Shown piece by piece: positions 16,386 to 25,424 of a stretch of 50,914 bases of DNA. Origin of the DNA: Candidatus Hodarchaeota archaeon (lineage in GTDB: Archaea; Asgardarchaeota; Heimdallarchaeia; Hodarchaeales; Hodarchaeaceae). The notes beneath the pieces were generated by a model, which was not told where the DNA came from, did no database searches, and worked only from the letters and a program-made list of their open reading frames with translations. Numbering within the stretch: position 1 is the first letter of the stretch; every line of letters starts with the position of its first letter. The stretch lies in assembly GCA_016839815.1 (NCBI GenBank), contig JAEOTM010000043.1, positions 1 through 50,914 on the forward strand. The letters are read 5' to 3'. The translations under genes and the position numbers were made by a program.

Positions 16386-17243
16386 CTACATCTCTCGAAT
16401 TCTTTTGATTAATTCTCCTGCTTCTTCCGTTCTTGCTAGAATTAAATCAGTTGATTCATTTACTTCGTCCGAATTCGAAAATGCTTTAATAGTAGTTCCA
16501 GCGCCTACAATGATTTGGAGAATATTACCAATTTTGTGTGAATAATCATCTTTCAAGATATTTTGTGTTTTAAGATATATACCTTGCTCTAAGTGTAAGA
16601 AGACCATTAAACCAAGTAACGTTACTGCTGCGACGGATGAATAGTACGCGATAATAGCTGTACTATCAGTACTCATGTATAGTCCATAACTATAGTCAGG
16701 AACACGAGGAACGATAAAAATATTTACTACAACGTAGCCTATCAAGAATATTGTTAAGAGGAGTATCAGTCCATAGCTGTATTGTACCATAATTTCAATT
16801 TCTCTGCGATTGGAATATACTTGGAAGAGAAAAATGATTATTATAAGAAATTGAAAGAATATTGAGAGATTTATGGCTATGGATACATCAAATAATAAGA
16901 ACACAATTAGAGGGGCAGTGATTATCACTAACAAGGCAGTAATCAAGATATGTTCTGGATAGCGTCTAAAATACATGGAAAGGCCTGTTATGAGTAAAAA
17001 AAGTCCGATATTAAGGAAGATTACATTTAATATCCGTAAGATGTCCACTATAGAGAGATCTTGAGTAAAAATAATACCAAAAGGTACAAATCCGGAGATT
17101 AGAAGGAATGCCCATCCTATAAGTTGTAAAGAGTGTCGATTATCCTTTGTTTTGTAGTACATATCAGAAGAGACAATTGTCCCTATGAAACGAGAGATTA
17201 TATTAATGATTAGCCCAAATACGACTAAGTCATGCATTTCCAA
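16386..17243 (-). CDS. Multi-pass membrane protein ending in an orphan histidine-kinase-like DHp helix pair
   Basis: 285 residues. About seven membrane helices fill residues 5-220. The last 60 residues are soluble and begin LKDDYSHKIGNILQIIVGAG, with His236 placed as in a kinase H-box (SHxxxNxLQ), followed by a second helix (STDLILARTEEAGELIKRI). This is a DHp dimerisation/phosphoacceptor hairpin, but no ATP-binding domain follows before the stop, and none appears in the other frames downstream. It may accept phosphate from another kinase, act as a non-kinase receptor, or be a truncated kinase. Neighbours give no response regulator. Confidence 0.6.
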   Translation of the reverse strand: MEMHDLVVFGLIINIISRFIGTIVSSDMYYKTKDNRHSLQLIGWAFLLISGFVPFGIIFTQDLSIVDILRILNVIFLNIGLFLLITGLSMYFRRYPEHILITALLVIITAPLIVFLLFDVSIAINLSIFFQFLIIIIFLFQVYSNRREIEIMVQYSYGLILLLTIFLIGYVVVNIFIVPRVPDYSYGLYMSTDSTAIIAYYSSVAAVTLLGLMVFLHLEQGIYLKTQNILKDDYSHKIGNILQIIVGAGTTIKAFSNSDEVNESTDLILARTEEAGELIKRIREM

Positions 17244-17430
17244 AGTATACTTAGTTCCTTGTTTTTTACTAAAAGTAGGATGTTATTTTTCTCCTAGTCT
17301 TATGAAGTTTCTGAAATACAACAAACATCTACGTAAGACAGATTTGATTTCTAGAATCAATTCAGAATAGAATTACAGTATAGATAGAGAGTTGGTCCTT
17401 TAGTATGTGTATTAAAACCAGAATTCTTTA

Positions 17431-17889
17431 TCATTTCATTTTATGACGTACATAGAGAGATTGTAAGCGTAGTGCCTGCCCTATATGGGTTACTGTGTGC
17501 ATGATATTCAGGCCAATCCATTCCACTCTTGATATGGTGGTCTCAGGATTGAAAGGAAACACAATATGTTCTTTCAATTCTTCCTCTGACATTTGTTCAT
17601 TAATATCTCTAAGAACATTGAGTACTCGTTCATATAAGTCAATGTATTGGTTAGGGGGAGGCAAATCTCGATTCAAGTTGAGTTCTAGTGTTTTTTCGGT
17701 AATCTCTGGATGAAGGAGATTCATACTATACTTGTAAAGAGGGGTAAGGCCATGAATAAATACTTCAGCAGCAGTATTCTCACCTTCAAACAATGAATTT
17801 TCGAAAGATTCTTGAAAATTCTCTTTTCTTTCTAATAACACATTTTTAACATATCTGAGCTGCCTTTCCACAACTATTATCTGATCCAT
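17431..17889 (-). CDS. DinB-like four-helix protein
   Basis: 152 residues from the ATG at 17889 (a GTG five codons upstream, 17904, is less likely because AGGA sits just ahead of the ATG). The four-helix pattern with His at FIHG near residue 46, and a late HTVTHIGQALRL, gives the His triad-type metal site of the DinB/YfiT superfamily. Members include thiol-dependent S-transferases and stress proteins. It follows rtcA on the same strand with a gap of about 25 bases, so the two are probably one operon. Confidence 0.75.
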   Translation of the reverse strand: MDQIIVVERQLRYVKNVLLERKENFQESFENSLFEGENTAAEVFIHGLTPLYKYSMNLLHPEITEKTLELNLNRDLPPPNQYIDLYERVLNVLRDINEQMSEEELKEHIVFPFNPETTISRVEWIGLNIMHTVTHIGQALRLQSLYVRHKMK

Positions 17890-17914
17890 CTTATTCCTAT
17901 CCACTCAAACTTTC

Positions 17915-18943
17915 TTAGAGCTTTATGAGTTGGTACAGTCCATCCTTCTTCTGTAAATCCAGTACATCCCCCAAAACATGCTTAATTACTTTAAGATTTG
18001 TTTCAATATGTTCATACATTCGGTCGAAGGTATAAGATGACCCACTTGGTGCAAAGGCGAGGGGAAGTAACAATTGATCTGCCATCTGTTCATCTACAGT
18101 GGTCTGAACGGCTAATTCCTTTTTTGTCATAATTGCCGTATCTCTCCCTAGGTCTTCAGGAGAATCACTTTGACTTCCCACAAGGGCAAGCCCTTTCAGT
18201 GAATTACCTGTAAATCTAATAATACTACTACATGCAAACCCTGGATTGATTGAATCCGCATAACCCGCATATTCTTTATCAGCTTGTAATACTGACTTAA
18301 ATCCGCGTAACTGCTTCTCTGCTATTTGTTGTGTCTTGAGTGATGTTGATGCACTACTTATGACTTCAATTTCTCTCACTTCACCAGTAGTTAGAACTAC
18401 TTTGGTGAAGGGTACTGGTTCGATTAAGATTCTTCCTTTTGCTCCTCCTTGAGGATAAAAACCTGGTCTAACAAGTTGGATGTGCATGTGTACACCAAAT
18501 AATTTAAAAAGCGGTTTATTGACATTTAGTAGAACATCAAAATTTGGACTATGAGCAACATGGGTACCTCCCCCTTCAAACTCAAAAGCTAGAGGTTTTC
18601 TTGAAGCAAAGACATAGTTTGAGAGAATTTGGAGAATTAAGGATACAGCTGCAGCTGTAGGAATCTGGATTTTGGGTAAAATATTCATTGGAGGAGAATT
18701 TGGTCCAGGGGTGAGATAGATCTCTGAAGATCCTATAGTTGCCCCTAATAATTGACTGCCTGTGAGCTGGGCTAGAAAGGTTAATCCGGTTAGATGTTGG
18801 GTTTGTAATCCTTTTCGTCGTTCTCTAACTTGTCGTATATTTATAATACGTAGGGATTTTCCTAATGCTATAGCTAGTGGAACTCCTAGTCGAAGAACAG
18901 ACCCTCCACCAATAGTCCCATCAATTTCCACTATTTCACTCAT
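17915..18943 (-). CDS. rtcA: RNA 3'-terminal phosphate cyclase (RtcA/Rcl1 family)
   Basis: 342 residues, usual length. Family blocks are clear: EIDGTIGGGSVLR at the start, IRQVRERRKGLQTQHLTG, LTPGPN, GGGTHVAHSPN, RPGFYPQGG and YEHIETNLKVI, whose His is at the position of the nucleophile that is adenylylated in RtcA. The enzyme turns RNA 3'-phosphate ends into 2',3'-cyclic phosphate using ATP. One oddity: the usual GEGGGQ near the N-terminus is GGGS here, two residues shorter and lacking the conserved Glu. So it could be a divergent enzyme or an Rcl1-like non-enzymatic relative, though the His favours activity. Confidence 0.88.
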   Translation of the reverse strand: MSEIVEIDGTIGGGSVLRLGVPLAIALGKSLRIINIRQVRERRKGLQTQHLTGLTFLAQLTGSQLLGATIGSSEIYLTPGPNSPPMNILPKIQIPTAAAVSLILQILSNYVFASRKPLAFEFEGGGTHVAHSPNFDVLLNVNKPLFKLFGVHMHIQLVRPGFYPQGGAKGRILIEPVPFTKVVLTTGEVREIEVISSASTSLKTQQIAEKQLRGFKSVLQADKEYAGYADSINPGFACSSIIRFTGNSLKGLALVGSQSDSPEDLGRDTAIMTKKELAVQTTVDEQMADQLLLPLAFAPSGSSYTFDRMYEHIETNLKVIKHVLGDVLDLQKKDGLYQLIKL

Positions 18944-19180
18944 CTAAAAGACCTATCTCCATAAATGTATGGTGGATTTAACTGATTTGAATTCATTATC
19001 AGGGATCGAATACATCTTCATAATAGCTTTTCTAACCTTTAAGGAACACAACACTGAAAATTTACTTGAAGTTAGTGTAGAAAAAGTAAATAGCTTTTCA
19101 GATGGAAGATCGAATACTATAAGAAGCTAAATATCTACTTAATCTCAATATACGAATCCAAATCAATAGTTGATCGAATT

Positions 19181-20296
19181 ATGGCAAAGAAAAAGAGAAA
19201 AGCGGCATCATTTTTTGAGGATAAACCTACAGATGACGTCACACCTGATACCTCGTATCCTCCAGATTCAACTGAGGAAATGCCTCCGATTTCCACTTCC
19301 CCATCTCCCTCAGGCTCTACTGACCAGATGGCTTTAATGTCACAAATGATGCAAACTATGCAATCAATGATGAGTGCTGGAGCAATGCCTGGTCAATGGG
19401 ATAGTTCCAGTCCCTTTCAACAGGCTGAAGAGACTGTAGAAGCAGTTCCTCATGACATTATTATCCCAAAGACCTTGGAAAGAGGGATAGTTGCACAAAT
19501 GGGTTTAAATGTTCATCCCCTTTATTCTAAGCTCTTTTTATCAGAAGATAATTCTCTCTTGGGTGGTATTCCACAAGGATGTACTTGTACTCTGACTGGA
19601 CCTGCTTATAGTGGCAAAACGCGATCCGCATTGGAAATGATAATCAATGCAGTTATGTCTGGGATAAAAACGGCCTATGTTGTGGCAGAAGAAGGTTTTT
19701 ATGATGACAAAGATTCAGGTAGGAATGATTTATTTTCTCGATTTTTAAAAATTGCTGAAACTGTCTCAGGCTTATCGGAAAAGCAGTTTAGGAAAAAATA
19801 TGATGATCTGTACATTGTTATTCCGAATCAGTACCATAAAGGGAAAAGCTGGGAGGAATTTATACGGGATTATCGGTATGCAGTTGAAGAACTAGAATGT
19901 AAATTTACCATTATCGATTCTATTAATATGCTTGATCCTTCAAAACTCAACACTGTAGATAATTTGAATGCTTTGAAGACCTACAACCACGAAAAAGGAG
20001 TAACATGTGTTGTCATTGGTCAAGTTAAAGATACAGGTGTTCCGCAAGGTGGCGAGGCATTATTTCACACCAGTGAAGTAGCACTACATATTTCAAAGAA
20101 ATCCATGACTTCCAAAGCACAAGCTGAAATCTGGGGTTCTCAGTATCGTGATAGTGTTACTGTCATTAATGCCCGTTCAAAAGTATGTCATACATTGAAT
20201 TTTTCCGTTAAAATCTCATTCAATGAGAGTGGAATGATTCGTGCGGATAGTACACAACCTAGTGATCATGAATTTCCAGCCAATTTTTGGGATTAA
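19181..20296 (+). CDS. RadA/Sms-like RecA-superfamily ATPase
   Basis: 371 residues. The first 95 are disordered, rich in Pro, Ser, Met and Gln. The ATPase core begins near 110: Walker A GPAYSGKT at 140-147, a catalytic Glu candidate in VVAEEGF, Walker B FTIIDSI, and then VVIGQVKDTGVPQGGEALFHTSEVALHI, which parallels the sensor region of bacterial RadA/Sms (GHVTKDGxxAGPxxLEHMVD). KaiC-like and archaeal RadB proteins share the fold. No Cys zinc finger or Lon-like domain is present. The DNA ligase gene follows after eight bases, so the pair is an operon and suggests a role in recombination or repair. Confidence 0.75.
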   Translation: MAKKKRKAASFFEDKPTDDVTPDTSYPPDSTEEMPPISTSPSPSGSTDQMALMSQMMQTMQSMMSAGAMPGQWDSSSPFQQAEETVEAVPHDIIIPKTLERGIVAQMGLNVHPLYSKLFLSEDNSLLGGIPQGCTCTLTGPAYSGKTRSALEMIINAVMSGIKTAYVVAEEGFYDDKDSGRNDLFSRFLKIAETVSGLSEKQFRKKYDDLYIVIPNQYHKGKSWEEFIRDYRYAVEELECKFTIIDSINMLDPSKLNTVDNLNALKTYNHEKGVTCVVIGQVKDTGVPQGGEALFHTSEVALHISKKSMTSKAQAEIWGSQYRDSVTVINARSKVCHTLNFSVKISFNESGMIRADSTQPSDHEFPANFWD

Positions 20297-20304
20297 ATGC
20301 TAAA

Positions 20305-22227
20305 ATGATTCTAACTTCCTATGAACGATCTGTGATTGAATCTGATGATGATTTTAAAGATTTAGTGGCTGAAATCAAACAAGTTACGAATCTTAAGTCA
20401 TTAGATCCCTCCACATTCTTCCTGTTGGCAAACTCCTATAAACTCCCCTTACATTTGGTTTATTTAATAATTCACTCATTTCAGCATAATAAAACGCTTA
20501 CCTTATCTGATCTTTCGTCAGTTAGTTTTTACGCTATTTGTCGAGACGTTCTTACTCCATATAAGAATAAAGCTTTCACTTTTCACAGATTATTTGGTCT
20601 AAAGTACCCTTTTTTGAAAAATACTGACGAACGGCTAGAATGGTACTTGAAGCATAATAATGGTTTGACATTGACTCAAAAAGTAAGTGTTCTGGAAGGC
20701 GAGACTAGCTTTAATCGAATGGGAATTGGTCGTACCCGATTTGAACAGGCATTACGAAGAATAAATATTGAAGCCACTCATCAAGAAATCGAAAAAAGAC
20801 GATTAGGAGAGACTTTTGGTGAATGGCCTGCGGCAGTCGCTACCTTTATTAAGAAGGAACGAGGAGATCTAACACTAACCGAGATTTTGGCTGTTGGTGA
20901 CGCGTTAGCTGAGGAATCTAAGATCACCATTAAAGTAGCTGTATTTGCGGAATTATTAAAGCGCATGGGAAAAATCGAGGTATACTTTTTAGCTTCTCAA
21001 GTTAATAGGTTCCATGACCATGTATCTCGTACCTCAAGTTTGGTCCGTGCTTTTTCCAAAGCCTTTAATATCGATTTGAAAATGCTAGAACGACTTATTT
21101 CAATGCATTCCTTTACTGATATTGCTGATTTAGTCCAAAATAACAAGCAGCTTACTCAATTTGAACGATTACTCCCTTTTCGTCCATTCAAGCCTATGTT
21201 GGCCGAAAAATGGGAAAAATACTCCAAATTCCCAGTTTTTGCAGAGGCAAAGTACGACGGTGTTCGTTTATTAGTCCATAAGCTTGGAAATAAGATTGGG
21301 TGCTATTCTCGAAGAAGAAGAGATTATACCTATAAATTTCCAGCGATTACCCAGTTGCTAAATCTAATTCCTGCATATTCGGTCATTCTGGATGGAGAGA
21401 TTACTGCTCAACAATGGACCGTAGAAGGTCCCAGATATCTGGATGTTTATGAACTCCATGAGGCTGTAAAAGACGGAGTGGAGTCAGTTCGTTTACTATA
21501 TATTGTATTTGATGTGCTTTTTCTTAATGGTGTTGAAACTGTTCAGCTACCTTTTGAACAACGTCGACGAATTCGACATCAACTTGTTACAGGAATAAGA
21601 GCACGTGGAAATAATCCAAGTCTAGAAGTCCGTGAAGTCCAAAGTATCTTTGTAAAGGATAATGGAAGTCTGATTAGAGCTTATAATAACTTTATTGATA
21701 CTAAACACGAGGGAGCGATTGTTAAAATTCCAAAGGGTCCTTATGAACTTGGTAAGCGTTCTAAATTCTGGTATAAACTAAAACCGAAAGAAACATTGGA
21801 CGTTACAATCACAGGAATTATCCCCTTACAAGAACATGGACGGTTAAGAGTTTGGGGAGTACGATATGCTGTGAAACGGGAAGAAGGATATACTCATTTG
21901 GGTATGATACGCGGACTAGATGTTCGTGCAGGTTCCCGATTAGCAGAATTAATTCTCGGGAATGGTTTAATTCCCCCTAATGCTCAACTCATGGATTTAA
22001 CACCCGCTATTGAATCACGTGGTCGTTTCACACAGGTAAAACAAAGCTGGGGTTTTGCTATAGAACCTCATATTGTAATTACAATTGATAGTTTAGGAAT
22101 TGTAAGACGAGAAGATAAATTCTCCTTGCGTAATGCCCGTTTTCTATATATTCGTGAGGATATGGATGTGGAAGATGTTTCAGACTGGAATGATGTTTAT
22201 CACTATTACATGAAGGCTAATTCATAA
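20305..22227 (+). CDS. lig: ATP-dependent DNA ligase
   Basis: 640 residues from the ATG at 20305; a TTG at 20287 would overlap the previous gene and is less likely. The adenylated Lys is K316 in EAKYDGVRL (motif I), with LDGEI (motif III), YIVFDVLFLNG (IIIa), HEGAIVKIP (IV) and FWYKLKP (V) following in order. The N-terminal 300 residues form the helical DNA-binding domain and the C-terminal part the OB fold. It seals nicks in DNA using ATP; in archaea this is the main replicative and repair ligase. Co-transcribed with the RadA/Sms-like ATPase. Confidence 0.94.
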   Translation: MILTSYERSVIESDDDFKDLVAEIKQVTNLKSLDPSTFFLLANSYKLPLHLVYLIIHSFQHNKTLTLSDLSSVSFYAICRDVLTPYKNKAFTFHRLFGLKYPFLKNTDERLEWYLKHNNGLTLTQKVSVLEGETSFNRMGIGRTRFEQALRRINIEATHQEIEKRRLGETFGEWPAAVATFIKKERGDLTLTEILAVGDALAEESKITIKVAVFAELLKRMGKIEVYFLASQVNRFHDHVSRTSSLVRAFSKAFNIDLKMLERLISMHSFTDIADLVQNNKQLTQFERLLPFRPFKPMLAEKWEKYSKFPVFAEAKYDGVRLLVHKLGNKIGCYSRRRRDYTYKFPAITQLLNLIPAYSVILDGEITAQQWTVEGPRYLDVYELHEAVKDGVESVRLLYIVFDVLFLNGVETVQLPFEQRRRIRHQLVTGIRARGNNPSLEVREVQSIFVKDNGSLIRAYNNFIDTKHEGAIVKIPKGPYELGKRSKFWYKLKPKETLDVTITGIIPLQEHGRLRVWGVRYAVKREEGYTHLGMIRGLDVRAGSRLAELILGNGLIPPNAQLMDLTPAIESRGRFTQVKQSWGFAIEPHIVITIDSLGIVRREDKFSLRNARFLYIREDMDVEDVSDWNDVYHYYMKANS

Positions 22228-22234
22228 CCGAGCA

Positions 22235-22861
22235 TTATACCAATGTCTTCCTAGTGCATTGTGTTTGAAATCGACATTTCTGGCACTTGTTCGGATTTCC
22301 AGTAGGAATTGCTTCCTTGGTTTGATTTAAAATACCCATTATTCTATCGATTGCTTTCTGAACCAGTTCATTGTCCTCTGTGGAAAAATTTTTTTCCCAA
22401 ATAACTTCCTGTGTATCACGATTCCTTAAACAAGCAATAATAGCTTGATCTGGGTTAAATTTCTCTTGGAATGCTAAACAATACCCCCAAACCTGTTTTT
22501 TCATACTAATGTATGCTATTTGTCCAGGTTTATCATCAATAATTCTAATCTGATCAGGATTTAGTTGGACTTCATCAATTATTCCATAAATATTCGTTCC
22601 CTCTATCGGTAATTCGCGACAGATGAGAGTTACTTTTTCTTCTTTTACTTTAGAGAGAGCACCTTCAGTTGATAATTTTAAATCTGCTTTTTCCTTGTGA
22701 TCCTCTTCGAGTTTTTCATGTATCTTTTTTCCCAATTGCATTGCTTTAGTTGGTTTTGATTTAATTTTTTGTACATATTCAAGCTGAATTTGGTACTCGC
22801 AATAGCCTTGGGTATGCAACCAACTGATGGGAATTTTAGAATCTATATTTTCAGCCATCAA
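22235..22861 (-). CDS. Cas4-like RecB-family nuclease (solo, no CRISPR)
   Basis: 208 residues. All Cas4-type elements are seen: C21 in YCEYQ, H48 in KKIHEKL, D96 in GIIDEV, the IDDK motif (D109, K111), QVWGY (Q123, Y127), and the C-terminal CxxCx5C (C193, C196, C202). C21 plus these three would hold a 4Fe-4S cluster. Such proteins are DNA exonucleases. No cas1, cas2 or repeat array lies in the window, so this is a solo form, convergent with the ligase gene (seven bases between stops). Repair or end-processing is the more likely job. Confidence 0.83.
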   Translation of the reverse strand: MMAENIDSKIPISWLHTQGYCEYQIQLEYVQKIKSKPTKAMQLGKKIHEKLEEDHKEKADLKLSTEGALSKVKEEKVTLICRELPIEGTNIYGIIDEVQLNPDQIRIIDDKPGQIAYISMKKQVWGYCLAFQEKFNPDQAIIACLRNRDTQEVIWEKNFSTEDNELVQKAIDRIMGILNQTKEAIPTGNPNKCQKCRFQTQCTRKTLV

Positions 22862-22970
22862 TTCTCTCTCAGTTATATTCTACTCTCTCTTAAAGAATCA
22901 CGAATATTAGAAGTTGACGGAAATAGGAACCGATTTATGAAATGGATTGCTCTATTCTTCCGAAATGTCC

Positions 22971-23711
22971 CTAATTATTCGTATTTGCCTTTTCAAGAAC
23001 TTTTTTTGCCCCGCTGAGATGAGCTGCGATCATTGCATCATCATACGAAGAAGTTGGAGAAGCTAGCATCTGTAATGATCCTGTTATTCGATAATTGCTC
23101 TTCTGTAAAGCTTTCACAAGTTCTCGATCAAAAGCTGAGCATAGAAAGGAGAAATGGATAATACTATCAAACGATAACACATATCTCTTCCACAGATCAG
23201 TCTTTTCAAGTGTGTTTATCATCCTTTCTCGCAAATCTTGCCAGTTTTTCTGGATTTCTTCCCTCACACGCTCCACGAGTCTTTCCAATTGAGACTCCTC
23301 GTTGATGATGGTTAAAAATGATGATATCACTACCATGGGGTAATATGGGACATTTTCACTAAAGGAATAATACTCACGTATCGTTTCTTTTCCCCACTGG
23401 AGTGGGATTAGTGCATAGAATCCCTTAACAGTAGTTACAATTTCATTCGTGTTGTTATCTTCAGCCCAGAGTGAGAAAGCTCGTGCACTTTTCCGATCGA
23501 TATCGGGAATCTCTTGAGCCCAAGGTTGAACATTGGCATAATGGATTGCAATAGGCCCTAATTCTTCGATTACAGTCTCAGTACTGACATCTCTACCCGA
23601 ATAAAATCTATCACTAAGCGATTTTTCTTCAAATTCAGTCATGCGATCTTTATCTATAAAATGTGACAAGCCATTATAAAATTTTAACTGTGTGATATCT
23701 ATCTGACTCAT
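22971..23711 (-). CDS. Hypothetical protein, unknown function
   Basis: 246 residues, soluble, no signal peptide or membrane helix. It is mostly helical, with a Glu/Arg-rich helix (ERLVERVREEIQKNWQDLRERM) in the middle. A C-terminal segment (DDAMIAAHLSGAKKVLEKA) is the most protein-family-like part. I do not recognise it. Position beside a Cas4-like nuclease and DNA ligase may hint at DNA work, but the intervening gap of about 110 bases on the same strand is no proof. Confidence 0.6.
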   Translation of the reverse strand: MSQIDITQLKFYNGLSHFIDKDRMTEFEEKSLSDRFYSGRDVSTETVIEELGPIAIHYANVQPWAQEIPDIDRKSARAFSLWAEDNNTNEIVTTVKGFYALIPLQWGKETIREYYSFSENVPYYPMVVISSFLTIINEESQLERLVERVREEIQKNWQDLRERMINTLEKTDLWKRYVLSFDSIIHFSFLCSAFDRELVKALQKSNYRITGSLQMLASPTSSYDDAMIAAHLSGAKKVLEKANTNN

Positions 23712-23775
23712 TTTACATGGATCCTCAAGAAAGAAACAGAATCTTCAGGTTAAACTACCTATTTTGTCTATATAA

Positions 23776-23786
23776 CTTATATATTT
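23776..23786 (-). promoter_or_regulatory. TATA-type promoter for the gene at 22971-23711
   Basis: On the minus strand AAATATATAAG lies 65-75 bases before the ATG at 23711, the best TATA match in this 265-base intergenic region. Confidence 0.45.
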
Positions 23787-23976
23787 CGACAATATTTGGT
23801 CATTGATATTGAGGATTAGATGCTTCAAAAAATCCTAATTCAGATTTTACAGATATTTCAGTAAGTAAAATATCTATTCGAGATTTGAAAGATGAGTAAA
23901 TCTGTGCCTGAAACAATACTTTAATATCATTAACAATCTTGATGAATAAACAGCAGGTATATTTGAGGGAAATGAT

Positions 23977-25161
23977 GTGAGAATACGAGATATCTCGAGT
24001 TTCGGCTATTCAGGAGTGTTAACTGAGTTAGAAAATATTGCACGAAAACGAGGATCATATTTGCACCTATCTAATTGTGATCCTCCAATCTATGGTTATA
24101 CTCTTGACAGTAGTATTATTGAACAGATTAACCAGCTGCAAATTTCTGCTTATACCAGTTATCCATCTTGGAATGGTGATGAAGACCTTCGAATAGCGAT
24201 AAGTAAGCGAATTAACAAGTTTTGTAACACTCATGTTCCATCTGACAGATTAATTATGACAAATGGGGTATCTGAGAGCTTTCCGTTAACTTTCGCGGCA
24301 TTATTTCATCAACGATCGGGAAGTATCGCTATTCCTGATCCTTCCTATGTTCCATTGATGGTGCAGGCTAGACGCTTTGGTGATGTTTGGTTTTATACCC
24401 TTGATGAGCTAGATGGTTGGAATCCTGATTGTGATCAGCTGGTTCGTTCACTTGAAGTTCACAAGGAGACTAAAGCGCTGTTACTAATTACTCCTAATTC
24501 ACCTACTGGGGCAGTATACCCTGAGAAGATTCTTGCAGAGTTAATGAACATAGCAGCTCAATATAATCTGGTAGTGATTACTGATGAAATTTATGACTCA
24601 CTGACATTTGGAGATTTTCATTCTCCATTACAATATGCTGAGGAAGTGCCAGTAGTTTATTTAAATGGTTTTAGTAAGGTATATCGGTTACCTGGGTACA
24701 GATTGGGTTATATTGGTTGGTATGACCCAACAGATAGAAATACCCCCTTTTGGGAATATTTGGTGCAACTATGTAAAGCGAAGTTTGGTGTCTCACTTCT
24801 AGCCCAAGAGGTAGCAAAACTTGCTCTACAAGAACCAGAATCTCATTTGAAAGAATTCGTCACAAGTGTTGAGAAAAAGCATCTTCTTCTCATCGATGAA
24901 CTCTCAAAAATTGAGGGTATATCAGTAGTTCCAGCAGGTGGAAGTACATATGTGTTTCCCAAACTTCACTTTGATCAGATTAGTGATGAACAACTTGTAA
25001 GATATTTACTACAAGAATATGGTATTTTTCTTACTCCTGGATCAGCTTATGGTCCTTCCATTGCTCCTGGTCATGTGAGATTTGTTACTCTAGTTCCTGA
25101 AGCTGATTTAGTTAAGGGAGTACATGCATTGGGAAAATCATTACTAGATTTATCTACTTGA
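23977..25161 (+). CDS. Class I/II PLP-dependent aminotransferase
   Basis: 394 residues, the standard length of fold type I aminotransferases. The PLP Lys lies in NGFSKVYRLPGYRLGY, which also has the phosphate-binding Arg. Other landmarks are TNGVSES (cofactor phosphate), PNSPTGAVY (substrate/PLP Asn) and TDEIYDSL (PLP pyridine Asp). A C-terminal GHVRF holds the substrate-carboxylate Arg. The start is GTG at 23977: GAGGGA lies six bases ahead, while the two overlapping ATGs are out of frame. Likely transfers amino groups between an amino acid and 2-oxoglutarate or pyruvate; the exact substrate is not readable. Confidence 0.9.
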   Translation: MRIRDISSFGYSGVLTELENIARKRGSYLHLSNCDPPIYGYTLDSSIIEQINQLQISAYTSYPSWNGDEDLRIAISKRINKFCNTHVPSDRLIMTNGVSESFPLTFAALFHQRSGSIAIPDPSYVPLMVQARRFGDVWFYTLDELDGWNPDCDQLVRSLEVHKETKALLLITPNSPTGAVYPEKILAELMNIAAQYNLVVITDEIYDSLTFGDFHSPLQYAEEVPVVYLNGFSKVYRLPGYRLGYIGWYDPTDRNTPFWEYLVQLCKAKFGVSLLAQEVAKLALQEPESHLKEFVTSVEKKHLLLIDELSKIEGISVVPAGGSTYVFPKLHFDQISDEQLVRYLLQEYGIFLTPGSAYGPSIAPGHVRFVTLVPEADLVKGVHALGKSLLDLST

Positions 25162-25424
25162 AGTTATTTTTTCTTTACTAGTCCTTGAGGAAGGTGCAAA
25201 GCAAACCGACAGACATTATCTCCCTTAATCACTGACTTTAGTAATTCTACTTGCAATGAGGAATAAAATTCATCATTATCTTGACAAAAAAAGAATTTAG
25301 CAAAAACCTTGGATATAATGGTTGTTAATCTCCTCAGGATCCCTAACCTAAATTCTTATACCAATTAAAATATTTTCACCTTTCTATAGGAATTTAAACT
25401 AGTGTCTTGATTTAATATTTAATT

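Noticed and set aside
22235..22861. CRISPR-associated locus
   Set aside because: The nuclease is Cas4-like, but no repeat-spacer array and no cas1, cas2 or effector gene could be seen on either strand.
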